From: Ectocarpus siliculosus
Taxonomy: Eukaryota; Sar; Phaeophyceae; Ectocarpales; Ectocarpaceae
Assembly: GCA_000310025.1 (NCBI GenBank)
Contig: FN649744.1
Coordinates: 184,045 to 248,044, forward strand
Length of the DNA: 64,000 nucleotides
Reading direction: 5' to 3'
This document shows, in pieces, positions 41,322-53,700 of this stretch. Under the pieces are notes generated by a model. That model did not search any database, was not told where the DNA came from, and saw nothing but the letters and a program-made list of their open reading frames with translations. Both the position numbers and the translations under genes were made by a program. Numbering within the stretch: the stretch's first letter is position 1; every line of letters begins with the position of its first letter.

Positions 41322-44300
41322 TTACTTGCCCAAGCCGATCATGGCAAGGAACGAGTCCAACAGCCCGCCGCCCCCGCCGCCGGCGGCTGACTGACTCGGG
41401 GTTCCGAGTGAGATGAGCTTGGCGAAGGCCGCGGCAAAGTCCTTGAAGAACAACTCCTCGTCAGCGGTGTATTCCTCCACCACCTTGCGGAAGTCTGTTG
41501 TGAGAGGGCGGTACAGAGGAGAGCGAACGAAGGGAGACCTGGTCGTTGTCTCTACGTCATGGGCGGCTCCACCTTCGATAACGCTAAATCCCGGGTATTT
41601 GTTCGAAAACAACTCCACGGTAGTGAACTACGACGTGACTCGCCTGCACCAGCTGTACATGCATTGGTCAAGGCATTGAGGTGCGCACATAACGACGTAT
41701 GACATGAGCGAAACAACCAGGACATAGATCGATCCGTTTGTCAAGGCATTGAGGTGTACGTAGCGACGCATGACGGACGTGAATCAAGAAAACATACGTA
41801 AACTTTGAAGATGGATGGATGGATCGATCGTACCTTTGTCCCAGACGAGAGCCATGTCGGAGTGGAGCATCATAAGCTGCCCGCTGGGGTCTTCGAACTG
41901 CTCCGGCCCGGTCCACCTGAACGATGCCATGCGATGCCATACGATAGCACGACAACATCAAACCAAGCATCAAAGCACCGTGGTGCATATTCTACCAACA
42001 TGGAAACCGCCGCTGATAGAATGAGAACACCCTTATCGATAGCTAGAGATTGTTGGGTTACATGAAGAAATACAAAAAAAGCACATCCTGTGAGGTATAA
42101 ACTATCACACACGTTCCTGCCCAGCGGCGCGGCAAGGAAGAGCATCGCTGGGGTATTCCCGCTCAGCACATGAGAGTCAAAAACAACCCCGTGTCTACGG
42201 AAACGGTTTCAGCTGCAGCATTCACAGGCCCAACTACTAATACTGTAGTCACCTAACCCCGCTGAGGTGTCCGCGGTAGTTCCTGTTATTGTTGTGGATC
42301 TGTTCACGCTTTCAATAGTGCTGACTTCTAATCAAATGCGTACGCGTCAACCTCTTCGTCCTCCTCAAGGCATAGGCACGGAAACGAACATCTGATGAGG
42401 TACAAAAACAGCAGACCCACAGAAAAATATCACCACTCAAGACGAAACCCATCGAGCAGCCGTCCTCCACAGCAACCAACCGCTGGTTACAGCAGGTACA
42501 CATGAGAGACCTACGCATACATACCACGGTAGCTGAAGCTTCCAAATCTGTACTCACTTCTTTCCGTTGTGTGTGGTTTTGATGGTCCACTTTTCCTCCA
42601 ACAGCAGACGGAAGTACTCGTTCGAGAACGTCGACTCCGCGTTCGTCCACGGACCCCAGTACCCTTAACCAATCAATTCATCCCATTGATCACAAATACG
42701 AGAGCGTGGGGCAGGGGGGGGCGTACTCTTTATGCTTTGCATTGCCTTAGCGGTTAGACCATTGACCACGCGTCCTCGAGAGGACGGAGTATTGTTCCCA
42801 CAGGACCGATCACCGATGGCCAATCGTTCCTTACTGGGGGGGGAGTCACCACGTTGTGCACGACTGTCCGTCTAGGAAAATAAAGGGAAGGGGGCCCAAA
42901 GCCATTCAAGTGTGCGAGCAACATCCACGGAGCCCCAAAACCAACACGGAAGACGGACACATGTGCGAGAAACCGTCCATGGACCTACCTACAGCACTTG
43001 CTCGACAGGAGCGGTTGTCACAGCAGCAGCTGCAGCAGTTTTGACCCTGCACGTGTTCAAATCTCTTCAGTTCAGTTCAGTTTCCTCATCATGACACTCA
43101 TTGGTCTCGCTGATGAATAGCTTAGCTTACCCGACGCTTCGGTGTGGCACCGCCCCACGGCGTGTGCGCCAATGAGAGCCACCATCTCGCGGTCGGTGAA
43201 GCCCATGCGGCCGAAGATGTCGCGGATGTGTTGGATCGTACCCCCGATGGTGCCCTTGTCGGCATCGGGGAGGCGGCCTGAGAGGCCCAGGACGGGGGGA
43301 GGCGCGGGTCAGACGGACCGCCTTCGCGGGAAATTCAGTATTATAAGGAAATAGAACAGGGAAGGGGGTACGCAGACCCTATTCCCTACCTTAACCCTAT
43401 AACCCAACTTCCCCGATTGTATGCTTTAACCAACATGTTTCCTGAATACAAAAAGCCTTGCCAAGGCTACTGGGTCAGAAGACATAGGAATACAGCAGTG
43501 GGGTTCCCGAACATGGTGGTATGAACAAGGCGCTTGCCTGGTGAAAGGCGGCTGAAATCTCGGGGCGCAGACAAAATGATTCAAGTTGTTCTATGTAACG
43601 CTGCATACGTGTCTACGGCGATGCCAAAAATAGGTGCGTTGGAACCGTTTCATCGAGAGCGTTCTGGAAACATACGGTTTGATTTGATATTTGATACATG
43701 CTGCTGTAGATACCGTTCGTTGAGGAGCAATCGAGGTTACCGTAATAGTAATAGTCCGAGAGACGGCACCGGGTGCGGTCGTTTTTTTAAATGTTTGTTC
43801 CTCGGGTTTTTTATCGCACCCCGGTGCTATCTCTCCGAATAATACGGTAGCTTTAAAATCGGTGCAGGGAGTGTGATATCTCATGCCACGTCACCTGACC
43901 TAGAACCAGCATCTGCCTCATTTGTAGAAAAGCATGAACTTTTCGCTGTCAAGTTCTTGCAGGCTGAGAAGATGGCTCAAAAATTCGTGAGCGATGTTTG
44001 GTACAGAATACTACGAGCGATGGTCTATTTGCCCGTTAAAATACACACACACCCCCTTTCAGGCATTTCATCTTGCGTCACCCGCGGGAGGCTTGACACC
44101 CACGCCCCGAGAGAGGCCTTGTATCTTACCATATGCCTCCCTACGGTAGGTATTGTAGTGCAGTGGGTACCGAACCGTACCGTACCGTACACCGTACCGT
44201 ACCGTAGAATAGTGTAGGACTCACCGTCAGGCACGGTTGTGGGCTTGTCCGAGTCGGTCCTTCCCGGGTACCAGGTAATCTCAGGACCCCCCATGTAGCT

Positions 44301-47300
44301 GATGGCCGTGGCGCCCGCCAGGGTCCAGATATCCGCGTACGAAGCTTCCGGGTACACTGCCTTCAGCCCTGGAAAAGAAAGAAACGAAACAGGAAGCCAC
44401 TCTTGCGGGTGAATGAATGAGATCTGATTGATTGAAACAAAACTTGTCATCCATCAAGAAAATAACTTCTTGGTTTCGCACGAGGCTCCGTTGTTTGTGC
44501 TCGAACGTACTTGTGGGTCAATGCCATGCTCCAAACTGCTTAGCTACCGCCCCATTGAGCGACATGTTGAACGCGATACCTTAAGCGCGCAGCCGGTGCA
44601 TGAGTTGAGTGAAAGTACTCCCTCGCCTGTTGTGTTCTTACAGGCAAAAACTTCATGAAGAAGATAATGTAGAGGAGGAAGGTAGACCCGGCAAAAGTTT
44701 GAGGACGATTGCTCGTCGCGGAGGTAGAAGCGGCGAGCAATCGTCCTCGAACTTTGCCGGGTCTACCTTCCTCGTGTGTATAATCTTCTTTATGGAGTTT
44801 TCGCCTGAAACCGACACAACTGGACGAGGGAGTCATTTCACTCCGTTCATGCACCAGCTGCGCGCTAAAGGTATCGCTTTCAACATGTCGCTCAAGGGGG
44901 CGATAGCTGAGTAGTTCGGGGGCATGCACTGACCCACAAGTGAATTCCAGCACAAATTGTACAGCCGAAACAATGGAGACGAAAGGATCCGACGTTACGT
45001 ACCTCGCGATCCTACAACCGGTGCAGCAGGTGGACAGCAAGCACAAGAAGTTGCATGTGGAGTCGTTTTACGGCGCTGACAAACTACTACAGTCTACTGT
45101 AGATGGATATCATACGAAAACTTTGACCCAAGAACCAGTCCAATACACGTCATTGGTAGTCAAACCCCCTAATCGGCACGCCCCGGAAGCATCTTAGCAA
45201 CAACAACAATCGCAGCAGCAGCAGCAGCAGTGGCGGCATTCAAAGCATTCACAACGAGACGAGCAAGGGGGCAGGGGGTATTCGCGCTTCGTTTCCAACA
45301 GCGTAAATCGACTCCAACCCGGTAAACGCGAAATGCGAAAAAAAAAAACAGCCCACCGGCGTCGACTTGGCAACATTAGCGAGCAACAGCGGCGAGAAAT
45401 GGCACAACAGCGACTAATTACTACACAAAGATTTACTACAGGGTTTTTGAATGAGCACAAGTGCTCTTACGCTCAATTTCTCAAACTTGTCTCTTTCTGA
45501 GCCTGAATTCCTTAACTCCCTCCCAGGTTGATAATTCTTAAAAGTGGCCGCGCGTGCTGCACGAGAGGTCGACAACAGTCGCATTTCCCCCCGAAAATCC
45601 AGAAAACATGAAAGGATGGACGGCGCTTCCAATGATAATGTCTTGGTTGGGGAAGGATGCTGTCGACCACGAATGGGACCCCCCCGCCCGCGTTGGGAGT
45701 CGGCACGGAATGGAAGTACTGCTGTACCATACGATAAATAGGACACAGAGGTGAGCGCACGTTCCGATGCCAGGACAACCGGCACAACCACCGAAATCCC
45801 ATCAAGGCAAATAACGACGACAACAGCGAGCAACATCTCAGCACAACAATCACGTGCACGTCATTGCAAGCACCAACGGCCCGAATTCGCCTGCAGGGTC
45901 AAGAATCAGAGAACCGGCACACACACACACCCACGACGAAATCCCTGGCGACATCGAGCCCCGCGTTGGCTCCCCAGTCCTTCTCCGGCGACATGCGCAT
46001 GCAAGCGCCGTTCGATCCACCCGTTCCGTCCGCCTTGAGCACGAAAAACGTTAGGGCGCGGAAGAAACGGACATACATGCAAGGTAGACAAACTTCAACA
46101 AACAAGAGAATGGGGGGGGGGGGGGGGAGCTTCTTTTCCCATGGGATTATGGGGTCATGTGCCACACCCTCGAACAGCCTCAGCCTCCTCACTACCATCT
46201 TCATCCTCATACAGTATTTCTTAAAACATTGCGGTACTAATTATGACACCTTTGGAGAAAGCGTCATGGCGTGTCAGCACATGGGGCGTCAGAGAACGGT
46301 TCAACGGGCCAATCCACCCCCCCCTCCCCCGCGCGAGTCAACATCACCGGTAGGTGCATACATGTATGTATACCTTGGAGTAGGTGCCCGAGGCGTGCCA
46401 GGCGAGCCTGACCAGGGTGCCCGCGATAGAGGTTCCGTCCTCTCGGGAAGCATCCTCCGCCTCCATCATGGCCTCAAGGTCCTAGGATTACGACCATCAC
46501 AAGATACCACACGCGGTGTGCCGTGAGGGGAAAAGAGAGAAGTACAATTCATGGCCACCGAGGTTGTGGTAACGAACGGCATGAGAGAATGAATACCGAA
46601 GTCCCCTTTTTCCCGTTAAGGCGAGGGGGCCCACAGGAGATAATCCGGGACCGCATAGCCCCAAATTACGAACCAATGGAGGTTGGGGATGACACAGAAG
46701 ATACGGTTGCCACCCCCAGATAGGGGGGAGGATACAGACTATCATCCCCGATGAGGCCCCTACAAGTACACCAGTTTCCTACACAAAATCAAACTGGATT
46801 AAGAGCAGGAACAACACGGCGGATAGGGGGGGGGGGGATAGCTCTGCGGTTCTGGAGTTTCTCCCATGTGCCCCCCTTGTGGAAGGGCCAAGGAAGGGAA
46901 CCAGGACATCCTCTGCCTTGAGTACACCCTCTATAGCGTCGTAGATAGTCGATACTCCTTCTCTGGAGCAAGCAAGGTCACTCTCTCGACATTAAGTACC
47001 AAGTCTACCATAGAACACGGGCTCGGGTGTTGCACAAAGCTTGAGGAAGACACACACAAGCAACTATTTACCATACCTTCTTGATGGCTGCGTAGTCGAC
47101 GGGAGGAGCGGCAGCCTGGACTTGCGAGTCTTCCGAGGAATAAACCACCGCGGCTACGGCAGCGGCGGCAGCGGCGGCGGCAGCGGCGGCGGAGGCAACC
47201 TTAGAATCGGCCTGCGGGTGTACGCAAGGACAGCAGAGACAGCAGCAGCAGCAGCAGGGCCGAGAGATGGTTCGAAAAAGCAAAAACAAAAAGCACCATT

Positions 47301-49752
47301 GATGCAGGCAGGACAAGGGGGGCTGTTATAAAAATAGAGGGCAGGGGGCACATCATCGCCGACAGCGTAAGAAACAGCCGCGTCTCGAAGGTTGCGGGCG
47401 AAAAGAAAAAAAAGGTCCGCTCCGAAAAAGGAAAAAGGCTCACAATCACAATCACAATCACAATCACAAAATAATGCGTAGTAAGGCTAGGGCCATTGCA
47501 CTTGACATCGATCAACGTCGGTTCTGAGACGAGTGCGGTGTGTGATGGCTGCGCCAAAATGGGGCGATCCGCGCTTTTACTTGCTTCTACCACATGCATT
47601 CAGCAGCAGGTGATCGAAACCATACAGACGCCTGTTGTCAAAACGTATGCTGTGCGTTTGTTATCCTCTTTACAGCATCGCTCCATGCTGCGAGATGCTG
47701 AGCAATTTTAAGGTAAAACGACACAACAGGGTATACCCTGGTCGAAAAGCGACACACCTGGGTACACAGTCATTAACAGCAGTAAATGCACTCATACCAT
47801 TAGTCAGCGCCCAATTTCACCCCGGTTCGTCCGAAAAGGCGCAGGGTATATACCCTGCCGTGACTACTTTTCTCAACAACTGTACCCTGTTTTCGGATAT
47901 GTACCCTGACCTGACGGGAAATGAGACCCTTTCATCAATCATTTCCCCCGCAGGAATCTTCCCAACTGCTTTTCCCCTCCAACCATGGGATACCAAACGG
48001 CGAATCTTCGCGCCGAATAACAACCATGGCAACGGGGCAGGAATCAGTTTCCGTCCCTGCGAAACAACACCAACCATCACCTCTTCCGCTCTAAATCAAC
48101 AATGGCCGGGCAATACCCCAGCACAATTGTTCCGTTTGGAAACATGGACACAATACCCCGTGGACTACTGCTTGCTGCAGTCTATATGCGAGACGCACGG
48201 GTCACGCTATGAAAGCGAGACCGATCCAGCATGGTTGACATGCATATATATGCATGTGTGCGTGCGTGTGTTGCCTGTTGTGTCTCGATTGCGATGTGTT
48301 TCTTGTTTGAACCACTGCTGTAGCAGCAGCGGTCACGCTTACCAGCCAACGAAGCCGACCAATCAATCGATGTAGTAAGAAGACGTCAGGCTGCAGCGGG
48401 ATGACCCGATGAAATACAACGCGAGCGCTCTTTCTTCTCTCTACCGACAGGGAGGGTGATTGAGTTGGACGACACAGCAGTGTCCTGCTGCTAGAGTAAC
48501 GATAAGACTCGTGTGTGCGTGATTGATGCCAAGGGTGTGTCTGTGTGTGCTGGTCTTGCCTCTCCCCTTCACCCTATCTGCGGGCGCGAGCTCGCCGCCA
48601 GCACAGAGCCACACATTGGCACATACATGCATATATGCATGTCAACCATGCTGGATCGGTCTCACTTTCACAGCACGACCCGTGCATCTCGCATATAGAC
48701 TGCAGCAAGCAGTAGTCCACGGGGTATTGTACGCGTGTGTCCATGTTTCCAAACGGAACAATTGTGCTGGGGTATTGCCCGGCCATTGTTGATTTAGAGC
48801 GGAAGAGGTGATGGTTGGTGTTGTTTCGCAGGGACGGAAACTGATTCCTGCCCCGTTGCCATGGTTGTTACTCGGCGCGAAGATTCGCCGTTTGGTATCC
48901 CATGGTTGGAGGGGAAAAGCAGCTGGGAAGATTCCTGCGGGGGAAATGATTGATGAAAGGGTCTCATTTCCCGTCAGGTCAGGGTACATATCCGAAAACA
49001 GGGTACAGTTGTTGAGAAAAGTAGTCACGGCAGGGTATATACCCTGCGCCTTTTCGGACGAACCGGGGTGAAATTGGGCGCTGACAAATGGTATGAGTGC
49101 ATTTACTGCTGTTAATGACTGTGTACCCAGGTGTGTCGCTTTTCGACCAGGGTATACCCTGTTGTGTCGTTTTCCCTAATTTTAACTTTTCTACAATGGC
49201 GCGTCCAAAACAAAAGGCGCCAACTCGAGAAAAAATCTCCTTCTTCCACACGAGGCTCGTTCCTTTACCAGTATTATTCCTTAAGTATCTCCAAATCCCT
49301 ACAGCGACACATTTGAGGTATGTAGCACGGAGTGCAACAGACCGGAACCCTCCAGATCCGTGGTGGAAAAAAACAAAGCAATCTACCGCCGAAAATTGGG
49401 CGGAAGGGATACGGCTGCAGCATCTTGAAGCCATATTGTAGGTCGTGCGCGGGATATTACGCAGAGGGGTTACTGCTGCTACCCTTGTTACGTACTATCA
49501 GGTGTTCTAAACGACTCCAAGGAAGTTAAGGTCAAAAGTGACAGCGAGAGACCTTCTTGGCTTCTTGGGGTGTACAGGTAGGACGCATACCATCACTTCG
49601 AAGCATATCGGATTTGACGACCAAAACTAGACTAAAGATTCAAGCGGGAGGAAGGGAGGTTTGGTGTGTGTGACATTACATCAACCACTCGACCACTGCT
49701 CGCATGTACGAAGGGAGGATAGGCATGATCTAGATGTGAGATATGCGAAGAG

Positions 49753-49807
<55 letters not shown>

Positions 49808-50497
49808 GTGACACATGCATGCATAGCAACCGAGCAACCAGACATCACATGCTCGCAGGAACATCCGAACGACCTGCTCTATCTCGGTCGATCCCTGGGG
49901 CTCTGACTCGGGCGGTACATAGCCGTCGCACCACGCCCACGAGCAAAGCCCAAGGATAAAGGCGTTCTTATCTGCGTACGGTTACCTTGAACAACGTTGT
50001 TATGCGCTGCTCGAGAATCCGAGACTTCGTCTGTGCTTGTACTTACGAGTACTGCTTGGGGCACACGAGACAATCAACGAACGCTCGCTGCCTTTGGGGG
50101 AAGCGAGGATTGAGAGATGCTTTTTGGGCAACGAGAGAGCGATCCTACCTGCTGTGGTGACTTACTACCTGCTCAGATGACGGGTTAGCGCGTACGCAGA
50201 GAGAACAGTGGACAGAGAACGAGTTCGACGGCAGGGGGATCGTTGCAGCGCAGATCTCTCCACTCATTGGTGTGCGCAGCTGCCGCTACTTTCAGTGACA
50301 TGCACGCAGCAGAGTGTAGGAGAAAATCGCTGCGACAGGTGTGCTTTCCCAACTATTCCCAACTGCGCTTGTCTCACCTTGTGAGGGGAGATCGAGGCCG
50401 TGCTCAGCGCCGCGACGCGAGCAGCCGGGCGGGACGAGACGGCCGCGGCCGACCGTGCGATGAGGGCCCTACGAGTGGCGTTCATTGCGGAGTTCAT
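41322..50497 (-). CDS. CCP1: Mitochondrial cytochrome c peroxidase (class I heme peroxidase)
   Basis: Reduces hydrogen peroxide with electrons from cytochrome c. Exons: 50497-50378, 47211-47077, 46481-46374, 46033-45931, 44368-44225, 43277-43131, 42663-42558, 41916-41834, 41494-41322. All phases agree, giving 372 aa. Residues 1-40 ([20 protein letters not shown]...) form an Arg/Ser/Ala-rich mitochondrial presequence. Exon 2 encodes an Ala-rich, possibly membrane-spanning stretch, as in inner-membrane-sorted yeast Ccp1. The distal site is [13 protein letters not shown] (Arg, Trp, His); the proximal site is [12 protein letters not shown], with GYWGPWTN supplying the Trp that distinguishes CCP from most other peroxidases. 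The end ([27 protein letters not shown]) is typical; a Gly-rich tail of about 25 residues follows. The acceptor of exon 46033-45931 reads CTCAAG. Ascorbate peroxidase is the main alternative, but the presequence and GPW motif favour CCP. Confidence 0.95.
41687..41791. repeat. Short direct duplication in peroxidase intron
   Basis: GTCAAGGCATTGAGGTG followed by a similar ACGACGTATGAC / GCGACGCATGAC segment occurs twice about 65 bp apart, in the last peroxidase intron. Confidence 0.7.
42728..42785. repeat. Dispersed repeat (possible SINE), copy A
   Basis: GTACTCTTTATGCTTTGCAT followed by TGCCTTAGCGGTTAGACC and ATTGACCACG, preceded by a G-rich run. It matches copies at 52295-52410, 55733-55790 and 62630-62745. 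Confidence 0.6.
43340..43412. repeat. Telomere-like dispersed repeat, copy 1
   Basis: It carries GGGGGTACGCAGACCCTATT then CCCTACCTTAACCCTATAAC. The same arrangement recurs at about 57515-57579 with cleaner CCCTAA units, and a diverged complement is at about 11160-11210. Confidence 0.7.
44494..44956. repeat. Long foldback element in peroxidase intron
   Basis: Two arms of about 226 bp (44494-44720 and 44731-44956) are near-perfect reverse complements around a loop of only 10 bp. The inner arm ends read GAGGACGATTGCTCG and CGAGCAATCGTCCTC. It lies in the peroxidase intron between exons 45931 and 44368. A transcript would fold into a very long hairpin. Confidence 0.9.
47711..49177. mobile_element. 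Foldback/MULE-like non-autonomous transposon, 1.47 kb
   Basis: Arms of about 550 bp (47711 to about 48257, and about 48624 to 49177) are near-identical reverse complements around a 366-bp centre. Termini read AGGTAAAACGACACAACAGG and, on the other strand, AGGGAAAACGACACAACAGG. Identical AATTTTA flanks (47704-47710 and 49178-49184) look like a 7-bp target-site duplication (8 bp if the next A is counted). The arms differ by few substitutions and an 8-bp indel near 48730, so the copy is young. No transposase is present; both arms carry one open frame of about 128 codons with no known domain. It sits in peroxidase intron 1. Long TIRs and a 7-9 bp duplication point to a Mutator-like or foldback family. 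Confidence 0.85.
49756..49805. repeat. GA microsatellite
   Basis: About 25 uninterrupted GA units, in peroxidase intron 1. Confidence 0.95.
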
Positions 50498-50726
50498 CTC
50501 GTCTTCTCTATTCTTTCCAACGATATGCTGCTCCTGTGCGTCTGCTCTGCTGCTCGCACATGGGCATGGGGCTGGGCTTGGGGGGACTGCAACAGGAATA
50601 TTCACCCCCCTTATAAAACCATCCTTTGTGCACTCTGCGTGGACGCTGCACGAGCACCTGCTGCCTGGCCTTCCTGCCTCATGACATTGCTGATTGCCTC
50701 TCTCTCTCTCTGTTTTCTTTGCCACG
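50498..50726. promoter_or_regulatory. Compact bidirectional promoter of peroxidase and otubain
   Basis: The two divergent start codons are only 229 bp apart. A TATA-like TTATAAAACC lies at 50611-50620, about 107 bp before the otubain ATG and 114 bp from the peroxidase ATG. GC-rich sequence (TGGGGCTGGGCTTGGGGG) surrounds it. Confidence 0.6.
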
Positions 50727-53700
50727 ATGTCTGAAGAGAAAGACACCACCGCCCCGCCTACTGCTGCCGACGCTGCTTCCTCCACCGGCGAGGCTGCCGC
50801 CGCCGATTCCTCGGTGGACCTGGCCAAGCAGAATGAGCAAACGGTGGAGCAGCAAAATGCTATCAACGCTACAATAAAGGCAACACAGGTACAGCAGTAC
50901 ATGGGTTTGTTTTGTGTGTCTTTCTGCTCCCTTGTCTCTCTGTTGCCGCTGAAAACGGCTAGGCGTTCGTCATGTTGTTTCCTACACGTTTGCTGTTGGT
51001 TTTCAGCTGTGTTGTGCCCCTTGTCTGGATGGCCGTGGTCCACTTTGCTCGGTTCGCTGTTCGCTGCGAATGCGCTATTTCGCTATTTCTCCCCGCACTC
51101 ACACGAATCTGCACATAGATGCTCATACGAAGCATATCTGCTCTTCCACTTCTTTCTCGACGCGTGGCCAACCGTATATCGTAACTGCTCTGTACTGCTG
51201 TACCCAGCAGGTGCACCTGTGTGCATGCCCGTGTGTTTGGCATGTTTGCACCATCGCCTACTGCAGTAAACCAGACCTGCCTTGAGTGTCCACCGAAAAC
51301 GGGGAGCCGTTTTTCCGCCCAAATGGTCTATCTATTCAGTCTACTGCACACTCCTGTACAGCGGATTTGTCCTCTTCCGCTGCATGCCCACAGCCCACCG
51401 TACGTATTCCCGAACTATATGGTGTCATCACCACAGCGCTTGTAGGGCTGTTCAGCGGGTGTAAGTTGCTCGTGCCCATTCCATTGCTTTTCTGTGTCGA
51501 AACAGCAGTATTTCGGGGTATTATCTCGCTCGGATTGTCTACCGGTGACCGTCTTGTGGAAGGTACTTCGTGCGGTTCGGTGGCACGGCGACACGGCAGT
51601 AAAGGCCATTCAAAGGCCACTGACTGCCCTAAAGCTACGGACCGAAAACAGAACCCAAAATCACGAACATGATACTGCTGTAGATACAATGATACCATGT
51701 ACACAGGTTGCATAACGTAAGATGAGATGCCGCACCCCCGGGACCGATTTTCAGAGAGTGCTCGATTGCCCTGCAGCCAAAACGATGGTGAGCGATGGCA
51801 TTGATATATATATATATATATTCTTAGTATGACACAACGAATCCATCTCTATCATATCTGTCTCAGACTCTTTTCTATGATAGAGATGGATTCGTTGTGT
51901 CATATTAAGAAAAAAAAAAAAAGAGTCTGAGACAGATTAGCAATAAATTCATAGCGTCAGAAAGTACCTGTGTCTATTTATATTTTTGTTTTTCTCACGA
52001 CAACTCTTGCGGCTTGCGGGTGGGCACGTGGTCGTTATTTCCGTCTTCACGTTGTCTCTGCGCAGGACCCTTGTAACATCCGCACAGGTCCAACTGACGC
52101 GAACGCTTCCATGGATGGTAGCAGGCTAACTACCCGAAGAGATTGCACATCGTGGTGGTGGAATTGTGTCACATTCTGCGTCTTGTTTTTGGCATCACAA
52201 TTACCATCTTGCGGAGCACCGGCCCTGACTCTTGAATCGCGACCGGCTCGTGTGGACTGTTTTTGTCTTTCTAAAACGCCCGCCCCCCCCCCGGGAGCCT
52301 GGTCCGGTGAGAACCCGGCGTGCTCCGTCCCGGCTTTGTAGGGATGGGGGGTCAATGGTCAAAGGACTAGGGCATGCCCGACTATGAATACCCCCCCCCC
52401 CCCCCCCCCGCGCGTGACCCTGCTCGTTGTCTACGCGTAGCCCAAGGTAGGAGCAAAAGAAGAGGTGGATGCCCTGCTGCCGGAGTACGAGGGGAACCCA
52501 AAGCCGGGATTCCGCAAGGGGGTACAAGACTTGGGCAAGGTGTGGTTGTGGTGTGGAATAAGGGGTGCATGGCGCGGTCGATGCTTATTTATTGAAGCCC
52601 ACACCGCCGCGGAGGTGTGGTGTTTTTTTCCCCTCGTACCCGTAGTTAGCAGCAGGTTGTGAGTTGGAGTTATCTCTCTGGAATGGAAGGAAGTACAGTT
52701 TGTCGTGGAAAGCGATGACGTCGTGAGTATATATCCCGATGGACGATCGACAAGGGAGAGGGAGGGCTGAAGCCTTCTCGCGATAGGCGCTGAGGCAAGC
52801 AGCGCAGGAGGGAAGATGGGGTACTGTATAAAGCTGATAGAGCAAGAAAGGCTCCATGTGTGACCTTTAGGACCCCGGTTGATCCGTCAAGCACAATGCC
52901 TCCAAGAGTTGTGTCGGCCTGCTCCAGACAAAACACACACGCACCTAGACACCTCAACCCGAGGTTCTTCCTTGCTCTGACACCAACTGCTGCTCTTATT
53001 TCCTTCGTTCATCCGTATCTCCACCTACCACGGAACGGTATCCGACAACAACAACACCAACACCGATGGCCTTGCCACGCGACGCCAGCGCTACTCTGCG
53101 CTTCGACGTGTGCGGGGCGATGGTAACTGTTTCTACCGCTCCTTCCTGTTCGGGTACCTTGAGCGGCTACTGCAGGGCATCAAGAGCGTCGGCGACGCCA
53201 ATACGAAGGCTATGTTGGAGCTCAGCAGGCTTAGACAAGTGGTACACGACAGGTGCGGGCAGAAGACGGCAATGTTTTTCGTGGGACCCGTGGGACCCAC
53301 TGCTGTTGTCGTTACTGCTGTTGTTCCCGCTTCTGCTGCTGCTGATGCTGCGGCTGCTGGTGATGATTATGGCTGTTGTTGTCATTTCGTTTGTTGGTTA
53401 CGTTGACCTTCTCCGTGCATCCTGGACTCCACTCCCATGAAATACCTATCTGCAGGCTTGACATCTTACAGCAGTGCACTCGGTGCTCGCTGCAGCAGTC
53501 TCTTGTGTTTTGTACTTCTAGCATGTGTAGTAAGCTTTCATCATTGATACTCCGTCCGAATTAATGTCTGGACAACATGTACGTCGAAGAGAACTCTGTT
53601 GAGCAAAGGTCTTATCAAAGAGCGCCGACCGAGAAACGACATAGTACCAGCAACTTAGCACTGTTCTCCCTGATTTGCTATGTCGACCGCCAGTCCCCTC

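Noticed and set aside
45864-46526. 220-codon open frame on the plus strand
   Set aside because: Antisense to two well-supported peroxidase exons.
47635-48375. 246-codon open frame as a host gene
   Set aside because: It lies in one arm of the foldback element, is mirrored in the other arm, and has no recognisable domain.
50264-51043. 259-codon open frame on the minus strand as a separate gene
   Set aside because: Only 50378-50497 is real (peroxidase exon 1). The rest is antisense to otubain exon 1 and the shared promoter.
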